Shown here: positions 20,954 to 30,093 of the stretch, in pieces | Layout: every line of letters starts with the position of its first letter | Position numbering within the stretch: position 1 is the stretch's first letter | Source of the DNA: Pseudoflavonifractor capillosus | GTDB taxonomy: Bacteria; Bacillota; Clostridia; Oscillospirales; Oscillospiraceae | DNA: 44,485 nucleotides | Assembly (NCBI RefSeq): GCF_016899775.1 | Contig: NZ_JACJJE010000024.1 | Span: 1 to 44,485 of the forward strand | Reading direction: 5' to 3' | Translations under genes and position numbers: made by a program | The notes under the pieces: model-generated | What the model was told of the DNA's origin: nothing | The model's database searches: none | Seen by the model: the letters and a program-made list of their open reading frames with translations, nothing else

Positions 20954-22339
20954 ATGAGCGAACGTCAGCCCCCTGCGGAAAATAAAATGGGCACCATGCC
21001 GGTCAACCGGCTCCTGCTGTCCATGGCCATCCCCATGATGATTTCCATGCTGGTGCAGGCCCTCTACAACGTGGTGGACAGCTACTTTGTGGCCCAGATC
21101 AGCGAGGACGCGCTGAATGCCGTCTCTCTGGCCTTCCCGGTACAGAATTTGATGATCGCCGTGGCCGTGGGAACCGGCGTGGGCATCAACGCCCTGCTGT
21201 CCAAGAGCCTGGGCGAGCGCCGCCAGCGCCGGGCCAACGCCGCCGCCATGAACGGACTGTTCCTGGCCGTCCTCAGCTGCCTGGTATTCATGGCCATCGG
21301 CCTGACCTGCTCCCGGTTATTTTTCCAGGTGCAGACCAGCCAGCAGGCCATTGTGGACTACGGCACGGAGTACATGACCATTGTATGCGGACTGTCGGTG
21401 GGGCTGTTTGTACAGATCACCTTTGACCGGGTCCTCCAGGCCACCGGGCGCACCTTCTACACCATGATCACCCAGGCGGTGGGCGCCATTATCAACATCA
21501 TCATGGACCCCATTCTGATCTTCGGACTATTCGGCTTCCCCCGGATGGAGGTGGCGGGAGCCGCCCTGGCCACCGTCCTGGGCCAGATCCTGGCCGCCTG
21601 CCTGTCCATTTTCTTCAACCTGACCCGGAACCACGACATCCAGTTCCAGTTCCGGGGCTTCCGTCCGGACGGGCGGATCATCGCCCGTATCTACAGCGTG
21701 GGCATCCCCTCCATCATCATGCAGTCCATCGGGTCGGTGATGGTGTTCGGCATGAATAAAATCCTCATCTCCTTCACCACCACTGCCACGGCGGTCTTCG
21801 GAGTGTACTTCAAGCTCCAGTCCTTCATCTTTATGCCCGTGTTCGGACTGAACAACGGCATGGTGCCCATTGTGGCTTTCAACTACGGGGCCCGCCGTCC
21901 CGACCGGATCATGAAGACCATCAAGCTCAGCATCACCTACGCGGTGTGCATCATGCTGGTGGGCCTGCTGATCTTCCAGTTTGCCCCCGACGTCATGCTG
22001 AACCTGTTCCGGGCGGAGGGGGACAGCGGCGACATGCTCACCATCGGCGTGCCCGCCCTGCGGATCATCTCCCTGAGCTTCCTCTTTGCCGGCTACGCCA
22101 TTGTGTGCTCCTCCGTGTTCCAGGCCCTGGGCCACGGGGTACTGAGCCTCACGGTGTCCGTGGTGCGGCAGCTGGTGGTCCTCCTGCCGGTGGGCTTCCT
22201 GCTCTCCCTCACCGGAAACCTGGAGCTGGTGTGGTGGGCCTTCCCCATCGCGGAGCTGTTCTCCCTGACCCTGTGCACCGTCTTCCTGCGCCGGGTGTAT
22301 CTGCATGAGATCAAGCCCCTGAGCCTGCCTAAAAAATAA
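20954..22339 (+). CDS. MATE-family efflux transporter
   Basis: The 461-residue protein has twelve predicted helices in two six-helix halves. The start (MPVNRLLLSMAIPMMISMLVQALYNVVDSYFV, split here for length) is typical: MPVNRLLLSMAIPMMISM then LVQALYNVVDSYFV, with the conserved acidic residue in helix 1. DRVLQATGRTFYTM ends the first half, and VFGLNNGMVPIVAFNYGAR is the family signature in the second. It exports cationic drugs or toxins using Na+ or H+; the substrate is unknown. GGAG lies 9 bases before the ATG. Confidence 0.93.
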   Translation: MSERQPPAENKMGTMPVNRLLLSMAIPMMISMLVQALYNVVDSYFVAQISEDALNAVSLAFPVQNLMIAVAVGTGVGINALLSKSLGERRQRRANAAAMNGLFLAVLSCLVFMAIGLTCSRLFFQVQTSQQAIVDYGTEYMTIVCGLSVGLFVQITFDRVLQATGRTFYTMITQAVGAIINIIMDPILIFGLFGFPRMEVAGAALATVLGQILAACLSIFFNLTRNHDIQFQFRGFRPDGRIIARIYSVGIPSIIMQSIGSVMVFGMNKILISFTTTATAVFGVYFKLQSFIFMPVFGLNNGMVPIVAFNYGARRPDRIMKTIKLSITYAVCIMLVGLLIFQFAPDVMLNLFRAEGDSGDMLTIGVPALRIISLSFLFAGYAIVCSSVFQALGHGVLSLTVSVVRQLVVLLPVGFLLSLTGNLELVWWAFPIAELFSLTLCTVFLRRVYLHEIKPLSLPKK

Positions 22340-22344
22340 GTGCA

Positions 22345-22386
22345 AAAAACCGTCTGAGATCCTGTGGAGCTCAGACGGTTTTTATT
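22345..22386. terminator. Bidirectional terminator between the MATE and hemolysin III genes
   Basis: AAACCGTCTGAG pairs with CTCAGACGGTTT. T-runs are present on the plus side and A-runs on the minus side, serving both converging genes. Confidence 0.9.
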
Positions 22387-22390
22387 TGGC

Positions 22391-23113
22391 TCATAGGTGG
22401 GCGATCACCTGGTACATCAGGAAGAAGTGGCACAGGGAGCCCAGGAGGATGAACACGTGGAAGATCTCGTGGCAGCCGAAGCGGGGGTTGTTCCGGCCCG
22501 GCCACTTCACCGCGTACAGCACGCCGCCCACGGTGTACAGCACGCCGCCCAGCACCAGCCACACCATCCCCGCCGTGGGCAGCAGCCGCACCAGAGGGAC
22601 GATGGCCGCCAGGGACAGCCAGCCCATCACCAGATAGATGACACTGGTGAGCCAGCGGGGGATGTCCAGCTTGGCGATGGTGAGGATGATCCCAGCAAAG
22701 GCCAGGGCCCAGATCACCGACAGGAGGGGGATTCCGCCGTCCTCCCGGAGGACGGTGGTGCAGATGGGGGTGTAGCTCCCGGCGATGAGCAGATAGATGG
22801 AGCAGTGGTCGTACTTCCGCAAAGCGATCCGCTTGGCCGCCGAGGTATTGATACAGTGGTACAGGGTGCTGGCGGTGTACAGACAGATCATGGACAGGCC
22901 GTAGATCAGAAACACCACGGCGTGGAACCAGTTCCCCTCCCACAGGGAGCGTCCCACCAGCAGCAGAGTGCCGATCACCGCCAGCCCCGCGCCGATGCCG
23001 TGGGTGATGGCCGACCAGGGCCGCAGGCCGTCATAGGGGTCCCGCACCTCTTTCCGGCGGCGGGGTTTTACGCGGGGGACCGCAGCGCCGAGGGTCACAG
23101 CAGGTTCACGCAT
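22391..23113 (-). CDS. Hemolysin III/PAQR-family membrane protein
   Basis: The 240-residue protein has seven predicted helices. Conserved PAQR residues are visible: the STLYHCIN histidine after helix 2, DHCSIYLLIAGSYTP, and HEIFHVFILLGSLCH, giving the metal-binding His/Asp set. Bacterial members are called hemolysin III, but most are not proven toxins. I chose the ATG at 23113 with AAGGAG 8 bases upstream; the GTG at 23122 sits inside that site. Confidence 0.9.
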   Translation of the reverse strand: MREPAVTLGAAVPRVKPRRRKEVRDPYDGLRPWSAITHGIGAGLAVIGTLLLVGRSLWEGNWFHAVVFLIYGLSMICLYTASTLYHCINTSAAKRIALRKYDHCSIYLLIAGSYTPICTTVLREDGGIPLLSVIWALAFAGIILTIAKLDIPRWLTSVIYLVMGWLSLAAIVPLVRLLPTAGMVWLVLGGVLYTVGGVLYAVKWPGRNNPRFGCHEIFHVFILLGSLCHFFLMYQVIAHL

Positions 23114-23199
23114 CAAGAACACTCCTTTCTTTCCCGGACAGCCGGAACAGGCCCGCGGAATGTTGGGAAGTTCCGGTTGAAATTTCCTTTGTCAGATAC

Positions 23200-23228
23200 A
23201 GTATACCCCGGCCCTGTGGGAATATCAA
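23200..23228 (-). promoter_or_regulatory. Promoter of the hemolysin III gene
   Basis: On the minus strand TTGATA (23223-23228), 17 bp, TATACT (23200-23205). Confidence 0.7.
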
Positions 23229-23264
23229 TATAAAAAACTACCAAATCTAATTTTTAATATTATA

Positions 23265-25712
23265 TTAAGACTGGCGCAAATTGGGAAATCCGGTTGGCCC
23301 AACCCGGATTTGTCCCTCCTCGGCCCATACCTGGAGGCGGTCCCCCTTTTTTAGGCACCCCTCCAGCATCAGGTCGGCGGCGGGGTCCTCCACCTGGGCG
23401 GCAATGGCCCGGCGGAGGGGGCGGGCGCCGTAGTCCTGGCCGGCTCCCGCCTGAGCCAGGAGCCACACCGCCTCCGGCTCCACCTGGAGGCCGATCCCCA
23501 TGGCGGAGAGCCGTTCCCCCGTCTGGGAGAGCATCTGCTGGGTAATAGCGGCCAAGGTCTGGCTGTCCAGGGGGTGGAACACCAGGGCGGCGTCCAGGCG
23601 GTTGAAAAACTCCGGGGCGAAGGTGTTCTGGGCCTCCCGGAGCACCGCCTGCTCCAGGGCGGAGCGGTCGGCCTCCGGCCCCTGGGAGAAGCCCAGCCGG
23701 GCCTTTTGGTGAAAATGACGGGCCCCCAGGTTGGAGGTCATCACCAGCACGGTATTTCGGAAGTCGGTTTTCCGCCCCTGGGCGTCGGTGAGCACCCCCT
23801 CCTCCATCACCTGGAGGAGGATGGACCACACGTCCCGGTGGGCCTTCTCCAGCTCGTCCAGCAGCACCACCGACCAGGGCTTCCGGCGCACCCGCTCGGT
23901 AAGCTGTCCCCCCTCCTCGTGGCCCACGTAGCCCGGAGGGGAGCCGATGAGGCGGGAGACGCTGTGGGGCTCCATATACTCGGACATGTCGAAGCGGAGG
24001 AGTGCCTCCTCGCTGCCGAACAGAGTGCGGGCCAGGGAACGGCACAGCTGGGTCTTGCCCACCCCTGTGGGGCCCAGCAGGAGGAAGCAGCCCACCGGCC
24101 GCCGGGGGTCCTTCAGCCCCAGCCGCCCCCGGCGGATGGCCCGTGCCACCGCCTGGGCCGCCTGGTCCTGGCCCAGCAGGTCCCGGCACAGGGCGGCCTC
24201 CAGCCCGGCCAGGGCCTTCCGGTCGGCCTCATCCGGGTCGCACACCGGGACCCCGGTCCACTGGGACAGCACCGCCCGGATGTGCTCCTCCCCCACGGAC
24301 CGGGGGACCTGCTGCTTCTGCCAGCGGCGGCGGCCCGCCTCCAGCTCCCGCCGGAAGTCCCCCTCCGCGTCCCGGAGCATGGCGGCCTCCTCAAAGTCCT
24401 GCTTACGGATGGCCTGGGCCAGCTGCCGCCCCGCCTGGACCGCCCGCTCCTCCAGCTGCCGCAGCTCGGGAGGGAGGGCCCGGGCGGACAGCCGGGCCTG
24501 GGCAGCCGCCTCGTCCACCAGGTCGATGGCCTTGTCGGGCAGGAACCGCTGGGGCAGGTAGCGGATGGACAGGTCCACCGCCGTCTCCAGGGCGCGGTCG
24601 GTGATGGTCAGGTGGTGGTGGGACTCATACCGCCCCCGGAGGCCCTTCAAAATGGCCAGGGTCTGCTCCCGGGTGGGCTCCCGGACGGTGATGGGCTGGA
24701 ACCGCCGCTCCAGGGCGGAGTCCTTCTCGATATACTTCCGGTACTCGTCCAGAGTGGTGGCCCCGATGACCTGGATCTCCCCCCGGGAGAGGGCGGGCTT
24801 TAGGATGTTTGCCGCGTCGATGGCCCCCTCGGCGGAGCCCGCCCCCACAATGGTGTGGAGCTCGTCGATGAACAGGATAATGTTCCCCGCCCGGCGCACC
24901 TCCTGAAGGACGTGCTTGAGCTTCTCCTCAAACTCCCCCCGGTACTTGGTGCCCGCCACCATGGCGGACAGGTCCAGGGCGCACACCCGCCTGCCCAGCA
25001 GGTGGGCGGGGGCGGTGCCGTCGGCGATGGCCAGGGCCAGCCCCTCCACCACCGCCGTCTTGCCCACACCGGGCTCGCCGATGAGGGCGGGGTTGTTCTT
25101 GGTGCGGCGGGAGAGAATCTGGATGACCCGCCGGAGCTCCTCCTCCCGGCCGATCACCGGGTCCAGGCGGCCGTCAGCGGCCATGCGCGTCAAGTCCCGG
25201 GCGCACTGGTCCAGCTGCCGGGTGTCCCCGGAGACCCGCTCCGGCTCCCGGCGGATGGACCGGAGGGGATTCTCCTCCCCGCCCAGGGAGGCGCACACCG
25301 CCTGGTAGAGGCGGCTGCTGTCCACCTGGCAGTCGGCCAGCAGCCGCACCGCCGAACAATTTGGCTCCTTCAGCAGCCCCAGCAGCAGGTGCTCTGCGCT
25401 GACGGAGGTCTGGTGGAGCCGGCGGCTCTCCGCCGCCGCCCGCTGGATCACCTGGCAGCACTGGGGAGTCAGCCCCTGGTGCAGGGTGCGGTTGGGGACC
25501 CCGGTGCCCACCAGCTGGGCGATGGCCGCCCGGAGGGTTTGGCTGTCCGCCCCCGCCTCCCTGAGAAGGCGGGATGCCATGCTGTACTCCTGGCTGGCCA
25601 GTCCCAGCAGGAGGTGTTCGCTGCCCACATAGCTGTGGCCCAGCCGGGCGGCATTTTCCTGGGCCAGCCGGATGGCCCCCAGGGCGGTGGATGTAAAGCG
25701 GTTGTCCGCCAT
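23265..25712 (-). CDS. clpC: ClpC-type AAA+ protease/chaperone ATPase
   Basis: The 815-residue protein has two Clp N-terminal repeats (about 5-145), AAA-1 with GEPGVGKT and [10 protein letters not shown], and a middle region with a UVR-like segment ([11 protein letters not shown]). AAA-2 has GPTGVGKT and [11 protein letters not shown], and ARLGFSQG serves as the likely ClpP-docking loop. It unfolds proteins for ClpP. I use the ATG at 25712 (GAGGCG upstream) and not the in-frame ATGs at 25733 or 25748. The usual ctsR-mcsA-mcsB neighbours are absent, and an 11-bp direct repeat lies upstream. The terminal codons form an AAATCCGG/CCGGATTT palindrome. Confidence 0.92.
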   Translation of the reverse strand: MADNRFTSTALGAIRLAQENAARLGHSYVGSEHLLLGLASQEYSMASRLLREAGADSQTLRAAIAQLVGTGVPNRTLHQGLTPQCCQVIQRAAAESRRLHQTSVSAEHLLLGLLKEPNCSAVRLLADCQVDSSRLYQAVCASLGGEENPLRSIRREPERVSGDTRQLDQCARDLTRMAADGRLDPVIGREEELRRVIQILSRRTKNNPALIGEPGVGKTAVVEGLALAIADGTAPAHLLGRRVCALDLSAMVAGTKYRGEFEEKLKHVLQEVRRAGNIILFIDELHTIVGAGSAEGAIDAANILKPALSRGEIQVIGATTLDEYRKYIEKDSALERRFQPITVREPTREQTLAILKGLRGRYESHHHLTITDRALETAVDLSIRYLPQRFLPDKAIDLVDEAAAQARLSARALPPELRQLEERAVQAGRQLAQAIRKQDFEEAAMLRDAEGDFRRELEAGRRRWQKQQVPRSVGEEHIRAVLSQWTGVPVCDPDEADRKALAGLEAALCRDLLGQDQAAQAVARAIRRGRLGLKDPRRPVGCFLLLGPTGVGKTQLCRSLARTLFGSEEALLRFDMSEYMEPHSVSRLIGSPPGYVGHEEGGQLTERVRRKPWSVVLLDELEKAHRDVWSILLQVMEEGVLTDAQGRKTDFRNTVLVMTSNLGARHFHQKARLGFSQGPEADRSALEQAVLREAQNTFAPEFFNRLDAALVFHPLDSQTLAAITQQMLSQTGERLSAMGIGLQVEPEAVWLLAQAGAGQDYGARPLRRAIAAQVEDPAADLMLEGCLKKGDRLQVWAEEGQIRVGPTGFPNLRQS

Positions 25713-25770
25713 TGTGGATCGCCTCGCAGTCTGCATGGATTCGGCCATGGTGCCAAAGAGACCATCCCAT

Positions 25771-25804
25771 CGCCTGACCGGCGGAGTGTTGGACGCCTGA
25801 CCGG
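25771..25804 (-). promoter_or_regulatory. Direct repeat upstream of clpC
   Basis: CGCCTGACCGG occurs at 25771-25781 and 25794-25804, 23 bp apart, within 100 bp of the clpC start. On the minus strand each contains GGTCAG, partly like the GGTCAAA half-sites of CtsR, but spacing and flanks do not match that operator. Confidence 0.35.
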
Positions 25805-25846
25805 GAATTCTTTTTTAACTATGCCCGCTTTTTGCAAAAATTAGCA

Positions 25847-25874
25847 TTGCAATTTTAAAAAGATGTGATAGAAT
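25847..25874 (+). promoter_or_regulatory. Promoter of the ferredoxin gene
   Basis: TTGCAA (25847-25852), 16 bp, TAGAAT (25869-25874), followed by GGGAGGTG as ribosome site. Confidence 0.7.
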
Positions 25875-25904
25875 AAGGTGTACATTTAAGGGAGGTGTAT
25901 TCCA

Positions 25905-26075
25905 ATGGCTTATGTCATTAGCGATGCTTGCATCAGCTGTGGTTCCTGCGCGGATGCCTGCCCCGTGGGCGCCATTTCTCAGGGCGACGCTCATTACGTG
26001 ATCGACGCCGGTGCCTGCCTGGACTGCGGTTCCTGCGCTGGTACCTGCCCCATGGGCGCTATCTCTGAGGGCTAA
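25905..26075 (+). CDS. 2[4Fe-4S] ferredoxin, 56 residues
   Basis: A clostridial-type small ferredoxin. Two CxxCxxCxxxCP motifs use C9, C12, C15, C19 and C38, C41, C44, C48. They should bind two [4Fe-4S] clusters for low-potential electron transfer, for example to hydrogenase or pyruvate:ferredoxin oxidoreductase. The internal repeat DACISCGSC / GACLDCGSC shows the ancient duplication. Own promoter, strong ribosome site and own terminator suggest high, monocistronic expression. Confidence 0.96.
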   Translation: MAYVISDACISCGSCADACPVGAISQGDAHYVIDAGACLDCGSCAGTCPMGAISEG

Positions 26076-26089
26076 GTTCCACAGGAAGA

Positions 26090-26124
26090 AAAACAGCTCC
26101 GGCCGAAAGCCGGGGCTGTTTTTT
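26090..26124 (+). terminator. Terminator of the ferredoxin gene
   Basis: AAACAGCTCCGGC pairs with GCCGGGGCTGTTT, followed by a T-run. Confidence 0.92.
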
Positions 26125-26157
26125 CCTCTTGGGGAGGGCCGAAAGAAGGAGTTTTGA

Positions 26158-27084
26158 ATGGGATATTTGACCCGGATGCTGATTGAGAAGAAGTGGCGGG
26201 AGAACGGCCGGAAGGACGCCCTCCGCCTGGCCCGCCAGCCCCGCCCGGAGGGGGTGGCGGTGGAGACCGGCCTGGCCTATCTGCCGGACGGGGACCCCAT
26301 GCACACCCTGAACCTGTACCGCCCGGAGGGGGCCCGGGGCCCTCTGCCCACGGTGGTGGACATCCACGGGGGCGGCTGGATGTACGGGGACCGGGAGCTG
26401 AACCGAAACTACTGCATGGCCCTGGCCGCCCAGGGGTACGCCGTGATGGGGATGAGCTACCGCCTGCTGCCCCAGGTGGACCTCCGGGGGCAGGTGCAGG
26501 ACGTGTTTGCCAGCCTCCGCTGGCTGGAGGAGCACGGGGGGGAGCACGGCTTCGACCTGTCCCGGATTCTGCTCACGGGAGATTCCGCCGGAGGGCATCT
26601 GGCCGGCCTCACAGCCTGCATTCAAAAGAGCCCTGCCCTCCAGGCCCTCTATGGGGTCCTGCCCCTGAAGCACGAGTTTACCGCCCTGGCCATCGCCCAC
26701 GGGGTGTGCGACGTGTACCGCTTCGCCTTCCTCCGCCCGCCCTTTGACCAGGCGGTCAGCCGGGAGTATCAGAAGCTGCTGTTCGGTCCCCGGTGGAAGC
26801 TGTCCCCCCTCTACGGCCACGCCAGCTTTGAGGACACCGCGCCCGGCCTGGACCTGCCCCCCATTCTGGTCATTGCCAGCGAGCCCGACCGCTACTACCG
26901 GCAGAGCCGGCGGCTGATAGACTACCTGGCCCGCTCCCCCTGGGAGCACGAGGTGATCCTCTGGAAGCGGGAGCAGGGGGAGCAGCTCACCCACGTGTTT
27001 GAGGTGGGCTGGTGGGACTGGCCGGAGAGCCGGGAGACCAACCGGCGGATGCTGGACTTTTTCGACCGGGCAGCGGGAAAATGA
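26158..27084 (+). CDS. Alpha/beta hydrolase, HSL-type esterase
   Basis: A 308-residue cytoplasmic enzyme. The oxyanion-hole motif HGGG lies at 70-73. The nucleophile is S143 in GDSAGG. The probable acid is the Asp in ASEPDRYY and the probable base the His in QLTHVFEVG, giving the hormone-sensitive-lipase order. The natural ester is unknown. GAAGGAG precedes the ATG. Confidence 0.88.
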   Translation: MGYLTRMLIEKKWRENGRKDALRLARQPRPEGVAVETGLAYLPDGDPMHTLNLYRPEGARGPLPTVVDIHGGGWMYGDRELNRNYCMALAAQGYAVMGMSYRLLPQVDLRGQVQDVFASLRWLEEHGGEHGFDLSRILLTGDSAGGHLAGLTACIQKSPALQALYGVLPLKHEFTALAIAHGVCDVYRFAFLRPPFDQAVSREYQKLLFGPRWKLSPLYGHASFEDTAPGLDLPPILVIASEPDRYYRQSRRLIDYLARSPWEHEVILWKREQGEQLTHVFEVGWWDWPESRETNRRMLDFFDRAAGK

Positions 27085-27114
27085 TAACTTATCGTTTTAA
27101 ACCAAAATGAAGAT

Positions 27115-27150
27115 ACGGGCTGTATGTGCTTTTTCACACATACAGCCCGT
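27115..27150. terminator. Hairpin between convergent esterase and rubrerythrin genes
   Basis: ACGGGCTGTATGTG pairs with CACATACAGCCCGT, a 14-bp stem. Trailing T-runs are poor on both strands, so termination may be weak. Confidence 0.6.
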
Positions 27151-27158
27151 TGTTCTGT

Positions 27159-27776
27159 CTATTTCACCGGCCCGCTGTGGTAGGGCGCCAGCTCCACCCG
27201 GACGAAGTAGCCCTGGGGGTGTCGGCACACCGGGCAGTGGGCCGGAGCGGCGGTAGCCTCCACCACATAGCCGCAGTTGAGGCACATCCACTCCACCTTT
27301 GTGTCGCTGGCGAACAGCTGGCCCTGTTCCAGCATGTCCGCATACCGGCCGAACCGGTCCCCGTGGATTTTCTCCACGCCGGCGATGTTCTCAAAGAGCT
27401 TGCCCACCAGAGGAAATCCCTCCTCCATGGCGGTGCGGGCGAAGCTGGCGTAGTCGTGCTCCCACTCCCCGTATTCGTTGTGCTGGGCCGCCCGCAAATA
27501 GTCCAGCAGGTCGGCGTACAGGTCCACCGGATAGGTGCCGTCCACCCGGACGGTCTGCCCGCCCAGGTCGTGGAGCTGCCGGTAGAACTGTTTGGCGTGG
27601 GCCTTCTCCTGGTCGGCGGTGAACAGGAACAGCCCCTGAATGACTTCCAGACCGCTCTTGTGGGCGATGCCGGCGGCGATGGTGTAGCGGTTGCGGGCCT
27701 GGCTCTCCCCCGCAAAGGCCCGCATCAGGTTTTCCCGGGTCTGACTGTGGGCAAAGGCTTCGGTTTTCTCTGGCAT
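27159..27776 (-). CDS. Rubrerythrin
   Basis: A 205-residue oxidative-stress protein that reduces hydrogen peroxide in anaerobes. The N-terminal ferritin-like four-helix domain has the diiron ligand segments AGESQARNRY, ADQEKAHA, EYGEWEHDYASFA and EKIHGDRF. The C-terminal rubredoxin-like domain has two CxxC pairs (CLNC and CPVC). GAGGAGGT precedes the ATG. It faces the nicotinate gene promoter. Confidence 0.95.
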   Translation of the reverse strand: MPEKTEAFAHSQTRENLMRAFAGESQARNRYTIAAGIAHKSGLEVIQGLFLFTADQEKAHAKQFYRQLHDLGGQTVRVDGTYPVDLYADLLDYLRAAQHNEYGEWEHDYASFARTAMEEGFPLVGKLFENIAGVEKIHGDRFGRYADMLEQGQLFASDTKVEWMCLNCGYVVEATAAPAHCPVCRHPQGYFVRVELAPYHSGPVK

Positions 27777-27878
27777 GGAACAGTACCTCCTCAGATTGTT
27801 TGGGTTCGCTTCCAGTATGCCCCAATTTGTTCCGGGTATCCTTCTTAACGGGGAATTTACAAAAGCAGCCGCTTTTCC

Positions 27879-27907
27879 TTGCCTTTTCCATGGGAAACGA
27901 GTATAAT
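27879..27907 (+). promoter_or_regulatory. Promoter of the nicotinate phosphoribosyltransferase gene
   Basis: TTGCCT (27879-27884), 17 bp, TATAAT (27902-27907). A GGGTG-TCATGT-CACCC hairpin (about 27921-27936) lies at the start of the transcript and could be an operator. Confidence 0.8.
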
Positions 27908-27959
27908 AAAGCCAACCTAGGGTGTCATGTCACCCTTCAAATGAGGAGGCAGCCCCGGA

Positions 27960-29408
27960 ATGAAGGCAAAAACAAATATGACCATGCTCTGTGACTTTTA
28001 TGAGCTGACCATGGGCAACGGATATTTCCAGACCGGTTTGACCGATCGCATCTGCTATTTTGATGTGTTCTACCGCTCGGTCCCTGACCAGGGCGGCTTT
28101 GCCATTGCGGCGGGCCTGGCCCAGGTGGTGGAGTATATTGAGAACCTGCACTTTGACGAGGAGGATATCGCTTATCTGCGGTCCAAGGACTGCTTTGCGG
28201 AGGAGTTTTTGGACTATCTGCGGAACTTTTCCTTCACCGGCGACATCTGGGCAGTGCCGGAGGGGACTCCTATCTTCCCGGGGGAACCCATCCTCACCGT
28301 CCGGGCCCCCGCCATCCAGGCCCAGTTTATTGAGACCTTCGTGCTCCTGTGCCTGAACCACCAGTGCCTGATCGCCACCAAGTCCAACCGCATCGTCCGG
28401 GCCGCCGAGGGCCGCCCGGTGGCGGAATTCGGCTCCCGTCGGGCCCACGGCCCAGACGGCGCCCTTCTGGGCGCCCGGGCCAGCTATATCGCCGGCTGCT
28501 CCGCCACCGCCTGCACCATGGCCGACCAGCACTACGGCTCCCCCGCAACCGGCACCATGGCCCACTCCTGGGTCCAGATGTTCCCCGACGAGTACACCGC
28601 CTTCAAAACCTACTGCGAGCTCTACCCCAACAACGCCACCCTGCTGGTAGACACCTACAACGTCCTAAAGTCCGGCGTTCCTAACGCCATCCGGGTGTTC
28701 AAGGAGGTGCTGGAGCCCAAGGGCATCACCAAGTGCGGCATCCGTCTGGACTCCGGCGACCTGGCCTACCTGTCCCGAAAGGCCCGGGAGATGCTGGACG
28801 AGGCGGGGCTGACCGGCTGTAAGATCATCGCTTCCAACGCCCTGGACGAGTATATCATCCGGGACCTGGTGCGCCAGGGGGCCCGCATTGACTCCTTCGG
28901 CGTGGGCGAGCGGCTGATTACCTCCCGCAGCGAGCCGGTGTTCGGCGGGGTGTACAAGCTGGTGGCCATCGAGGACGACCAGGGGAACATCATCCCCAAA
29001 ATCAAAATCAGCGAGAACGCCGCCAAGATCACCACCCCCCACTTCAAGAAGATCTACCGCATCTTCTCCAAGGCCACGGGCAAGGCGGAGGCCGATTTGA
29101 TCTGCCTCCACGACGAGGAGATCGACTTTGAGCAGCCCCTGGAGCTCTTTGATCCGGACGCCACCTGGAAGCGGAAGGTATATACCAATATCGAAGCCAA
29201 GGAATTGATGGTGCCCATCTTCCAACAGGGCAAGCTGGTCTATCAGGTCCCCGACCTCCAGGCCAGCCGGGCCTACTGTCAGCGGCAGGTGGACTCCCTG
29301 TGGGACGAGGTGAAGCGGTTCGAGAACCCCCACAACTACTACGTGGACCTGTCCCAGAAGCTGTGGGACATCAAACAGTCCCTGCTGATCAGTCACGAGA
29401 TGAAGTGA
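27960..29408 (+). CDS. pncB: Nicotinate phosphoribosyltransferase
   Basis: A 482-residue enzyme that makes nicotinate mononucleotide from nicotinate and PRPP in the NAD salvage (Preiss-Handler) pathway. The N terminus MLCDFYELTMGNGYF, the EFGSRRAHGPDGA substrate loop and IRLDSGDLAYLS for phosphate binding are characteristic. GAGGAGG lies 9 bases before the ATG. It is monocistronic with its own promoter and terminator; no other NAD gene is adjacent. Confidence 0.94.
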   Translation: MKAKTNMTMLCDFYELTMGNGYFQTGLTDRICYFDVFYRSVPDQGGFAIAAGLAQVVEYIENLHFDEEDIAYLRSKDCFAEEFLDYLRNFSFTGDIWAVPEGTPIFPGEPILTVRAPAIQAQFIETFVLLCLNHQCLIATKSNRIVRAAEGRPVAEFGSRRAHGPDGALLGARASYIAGCSATACTMADQHYGSPATGTMAHSWVQMFPDEYTAFKTYCELYPNNATLLVDTYNVLKSGVPNAIRVFKEVLEPKGITKCGIRLDSGDLAYLSRKAREMLDEAGLTGCKIIASNALDEYIIRDLVRQGARIDSFGVGERLITSRSEPVFGGVYKLVAIEDDQGNIIPKIKISENAAKITTPHFKKIYRIFSKATGKAEADLICLHDEEIDFEQPLELFDPDATWKRKVYTNIEAKELMVPIFQQGKLVYQVPDLQASRAYCQRQVDSLWDEVKRFENPHNYYVDLSQKLWDIKQSLLISHEMK

Positions 29409-29416
29409 GAAAAATA

Positions 29417-29456
29417 GCGGCGGCCGGAGGAAATGTCCGGCTGCCGCTTGATTTTT
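29417..29456 (+). terminator. Terminator of pncB
   Basis: GCGGCGGCCGGA pairs with TCCGGCTGCCGC, followed by TTGATTTTT. Confidence 0.88.
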
Positions 29457-29476
29457 GGACGGAAATCTGGTATTCT
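29448..29476 (+). promoter_or_regulatory. Possible promoter of tRNA-Ser
   Basis: TTGATT (29448-29453) overlaps the pncB terminator tail; a 17-bp spacer leads to TATTCT (29471-29476). Confidence 0.5.
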
Positions 29477-29513
29477 TATCAAGCGCATATCGCACATGCG
29501 CACGTTCATATCT

Positions 29514-29602
29514 GCAGCGGTATCGAAGTGGTCATAACGGGGCTGACTCGAAATCAGTTTGCGAGCAATCGCACGAGGGTTCGAATCCCTCCCGCTGCGC
29601 CA
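29514..29602 (+). tRNA. tRNA-Ser (anticodon CGA)
   Basis: The acceptor stem GCAGCGG pairs with CCGCTGC, followed by GCCA. The anticodon stem GCTGA/TCAGT encloses CTCGAAA, anticodon CGA. The variable arm is long, and the T-arm GAGGGTTCGAATCCCTC is standard. Confidence 0.96.
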
Positions 29603-29603
29603 G

Positions 29604-29641
29604 CTCGTCGCAAGCGGCATATCGCTTGCGACGAGTTTTTT
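29604..29641 (+). terminator. Terminator after tRNA-Ser
   Basis: CTCGTCGCAAGCG pairs with CGCTTGCGACGAG, then TTTTTT. Confidence 0.95.
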
Positions 29642-29689
29642 CATTTCATTGCAAAACTCATCGCGCGCTCATTCTGCTGCTCCTCGCTT

Positions 29690-29826
29690 CCAACTGCGAC
29701 CCGCTGCGCTGGGCTCGCAGTTGGTGGGCCGCCCTGCGGGCGGCATTTTTCGTCATTGAGACAATATCGATTTTTACCGTTCTTTTCAGCAACGAAGGAT
29801 CTCTCTTTGGATGTCCTTCGTTTTTT
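29690..29826 (+). other. Three further hairpins after tRNA-Ser
   Basis: CCAACTGCGA/TCGCAGTTGG (29690-29724) is followed by GCCGCCC/GGGCGGC with ATTTTT (29728-29750). A third terminator-like stem AACGAAGGA/TCCTTCGTT with TTTTTT ends at 29826. They look like remnants of RNA-gene or repeat ends; no gene is seen. Confidence 0.6.
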
Positions 29827-29861
29827 CATACCTAAAGGGAAAAAGAGCGCATGAATCCTCA

Positions 29862-29918
29862 ATTCCCAATATATGTATCCAAATGTCCCACAAAGGGCCA
29901 AATTCCTCCCTATTTGAA
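29862..29918 (+). promoter_or_regulatory. Conserved upstream block of tail-like gene 1
   Basis: This block (TTCCCAATATATGTAT, GTCCCACAAA, AAATTCCTCC, ATTTGAA) aligns with 40896-40954 in front of the second tail-like gene. Its right end, 29900-29918, is an imperfect inverted repeat (15 of 18) of 30071-30088, which contains the ribosome site of the next gene. Confidence 0.65.
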
Positions 29919-29927
29919 CGGCTCTAA

Positions 29928-30060
29928 CGCCTCCCTTGTAAAAGGGAGGGGGACCGCCGCAGGCGGTGGAGGGATTCTCTTTCCCCCTCTGGTTCCGAAA
30001 GACAGAATCCCCCAGTCACCGCCTGACGGAGGCGACAGCCCCCTTGTGAAAGGGGGCCCG
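29928..30060. repeat. MITE-like palindromic repeat
   Basis: CCTCCCTTGTAAAAGGGAGG...CCGCCGCAGGCGGTG...GGGATTCT on the left (29930-29979) is mirrored by AGAATCCCCC...CACCGCC...GGGGGC-type units on the right (30003-30058). The layout resembles short inverted-repeat elements common in gut Firmicutes. No coding capacity. Confidence 0.65.
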
Positions 30061-30093
30061 TTGCACCAACTCAAGCAAGGAGGAATTTTTATT

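Noticed and set aside
27921-27936. NAD-repressor (NiaR-type) operator at the pncB promoter
   Set aside because: The GGGTG/CACCC hairpin does not match a known site that I can recall with certainty, so I left it as an unassigned hairpin.
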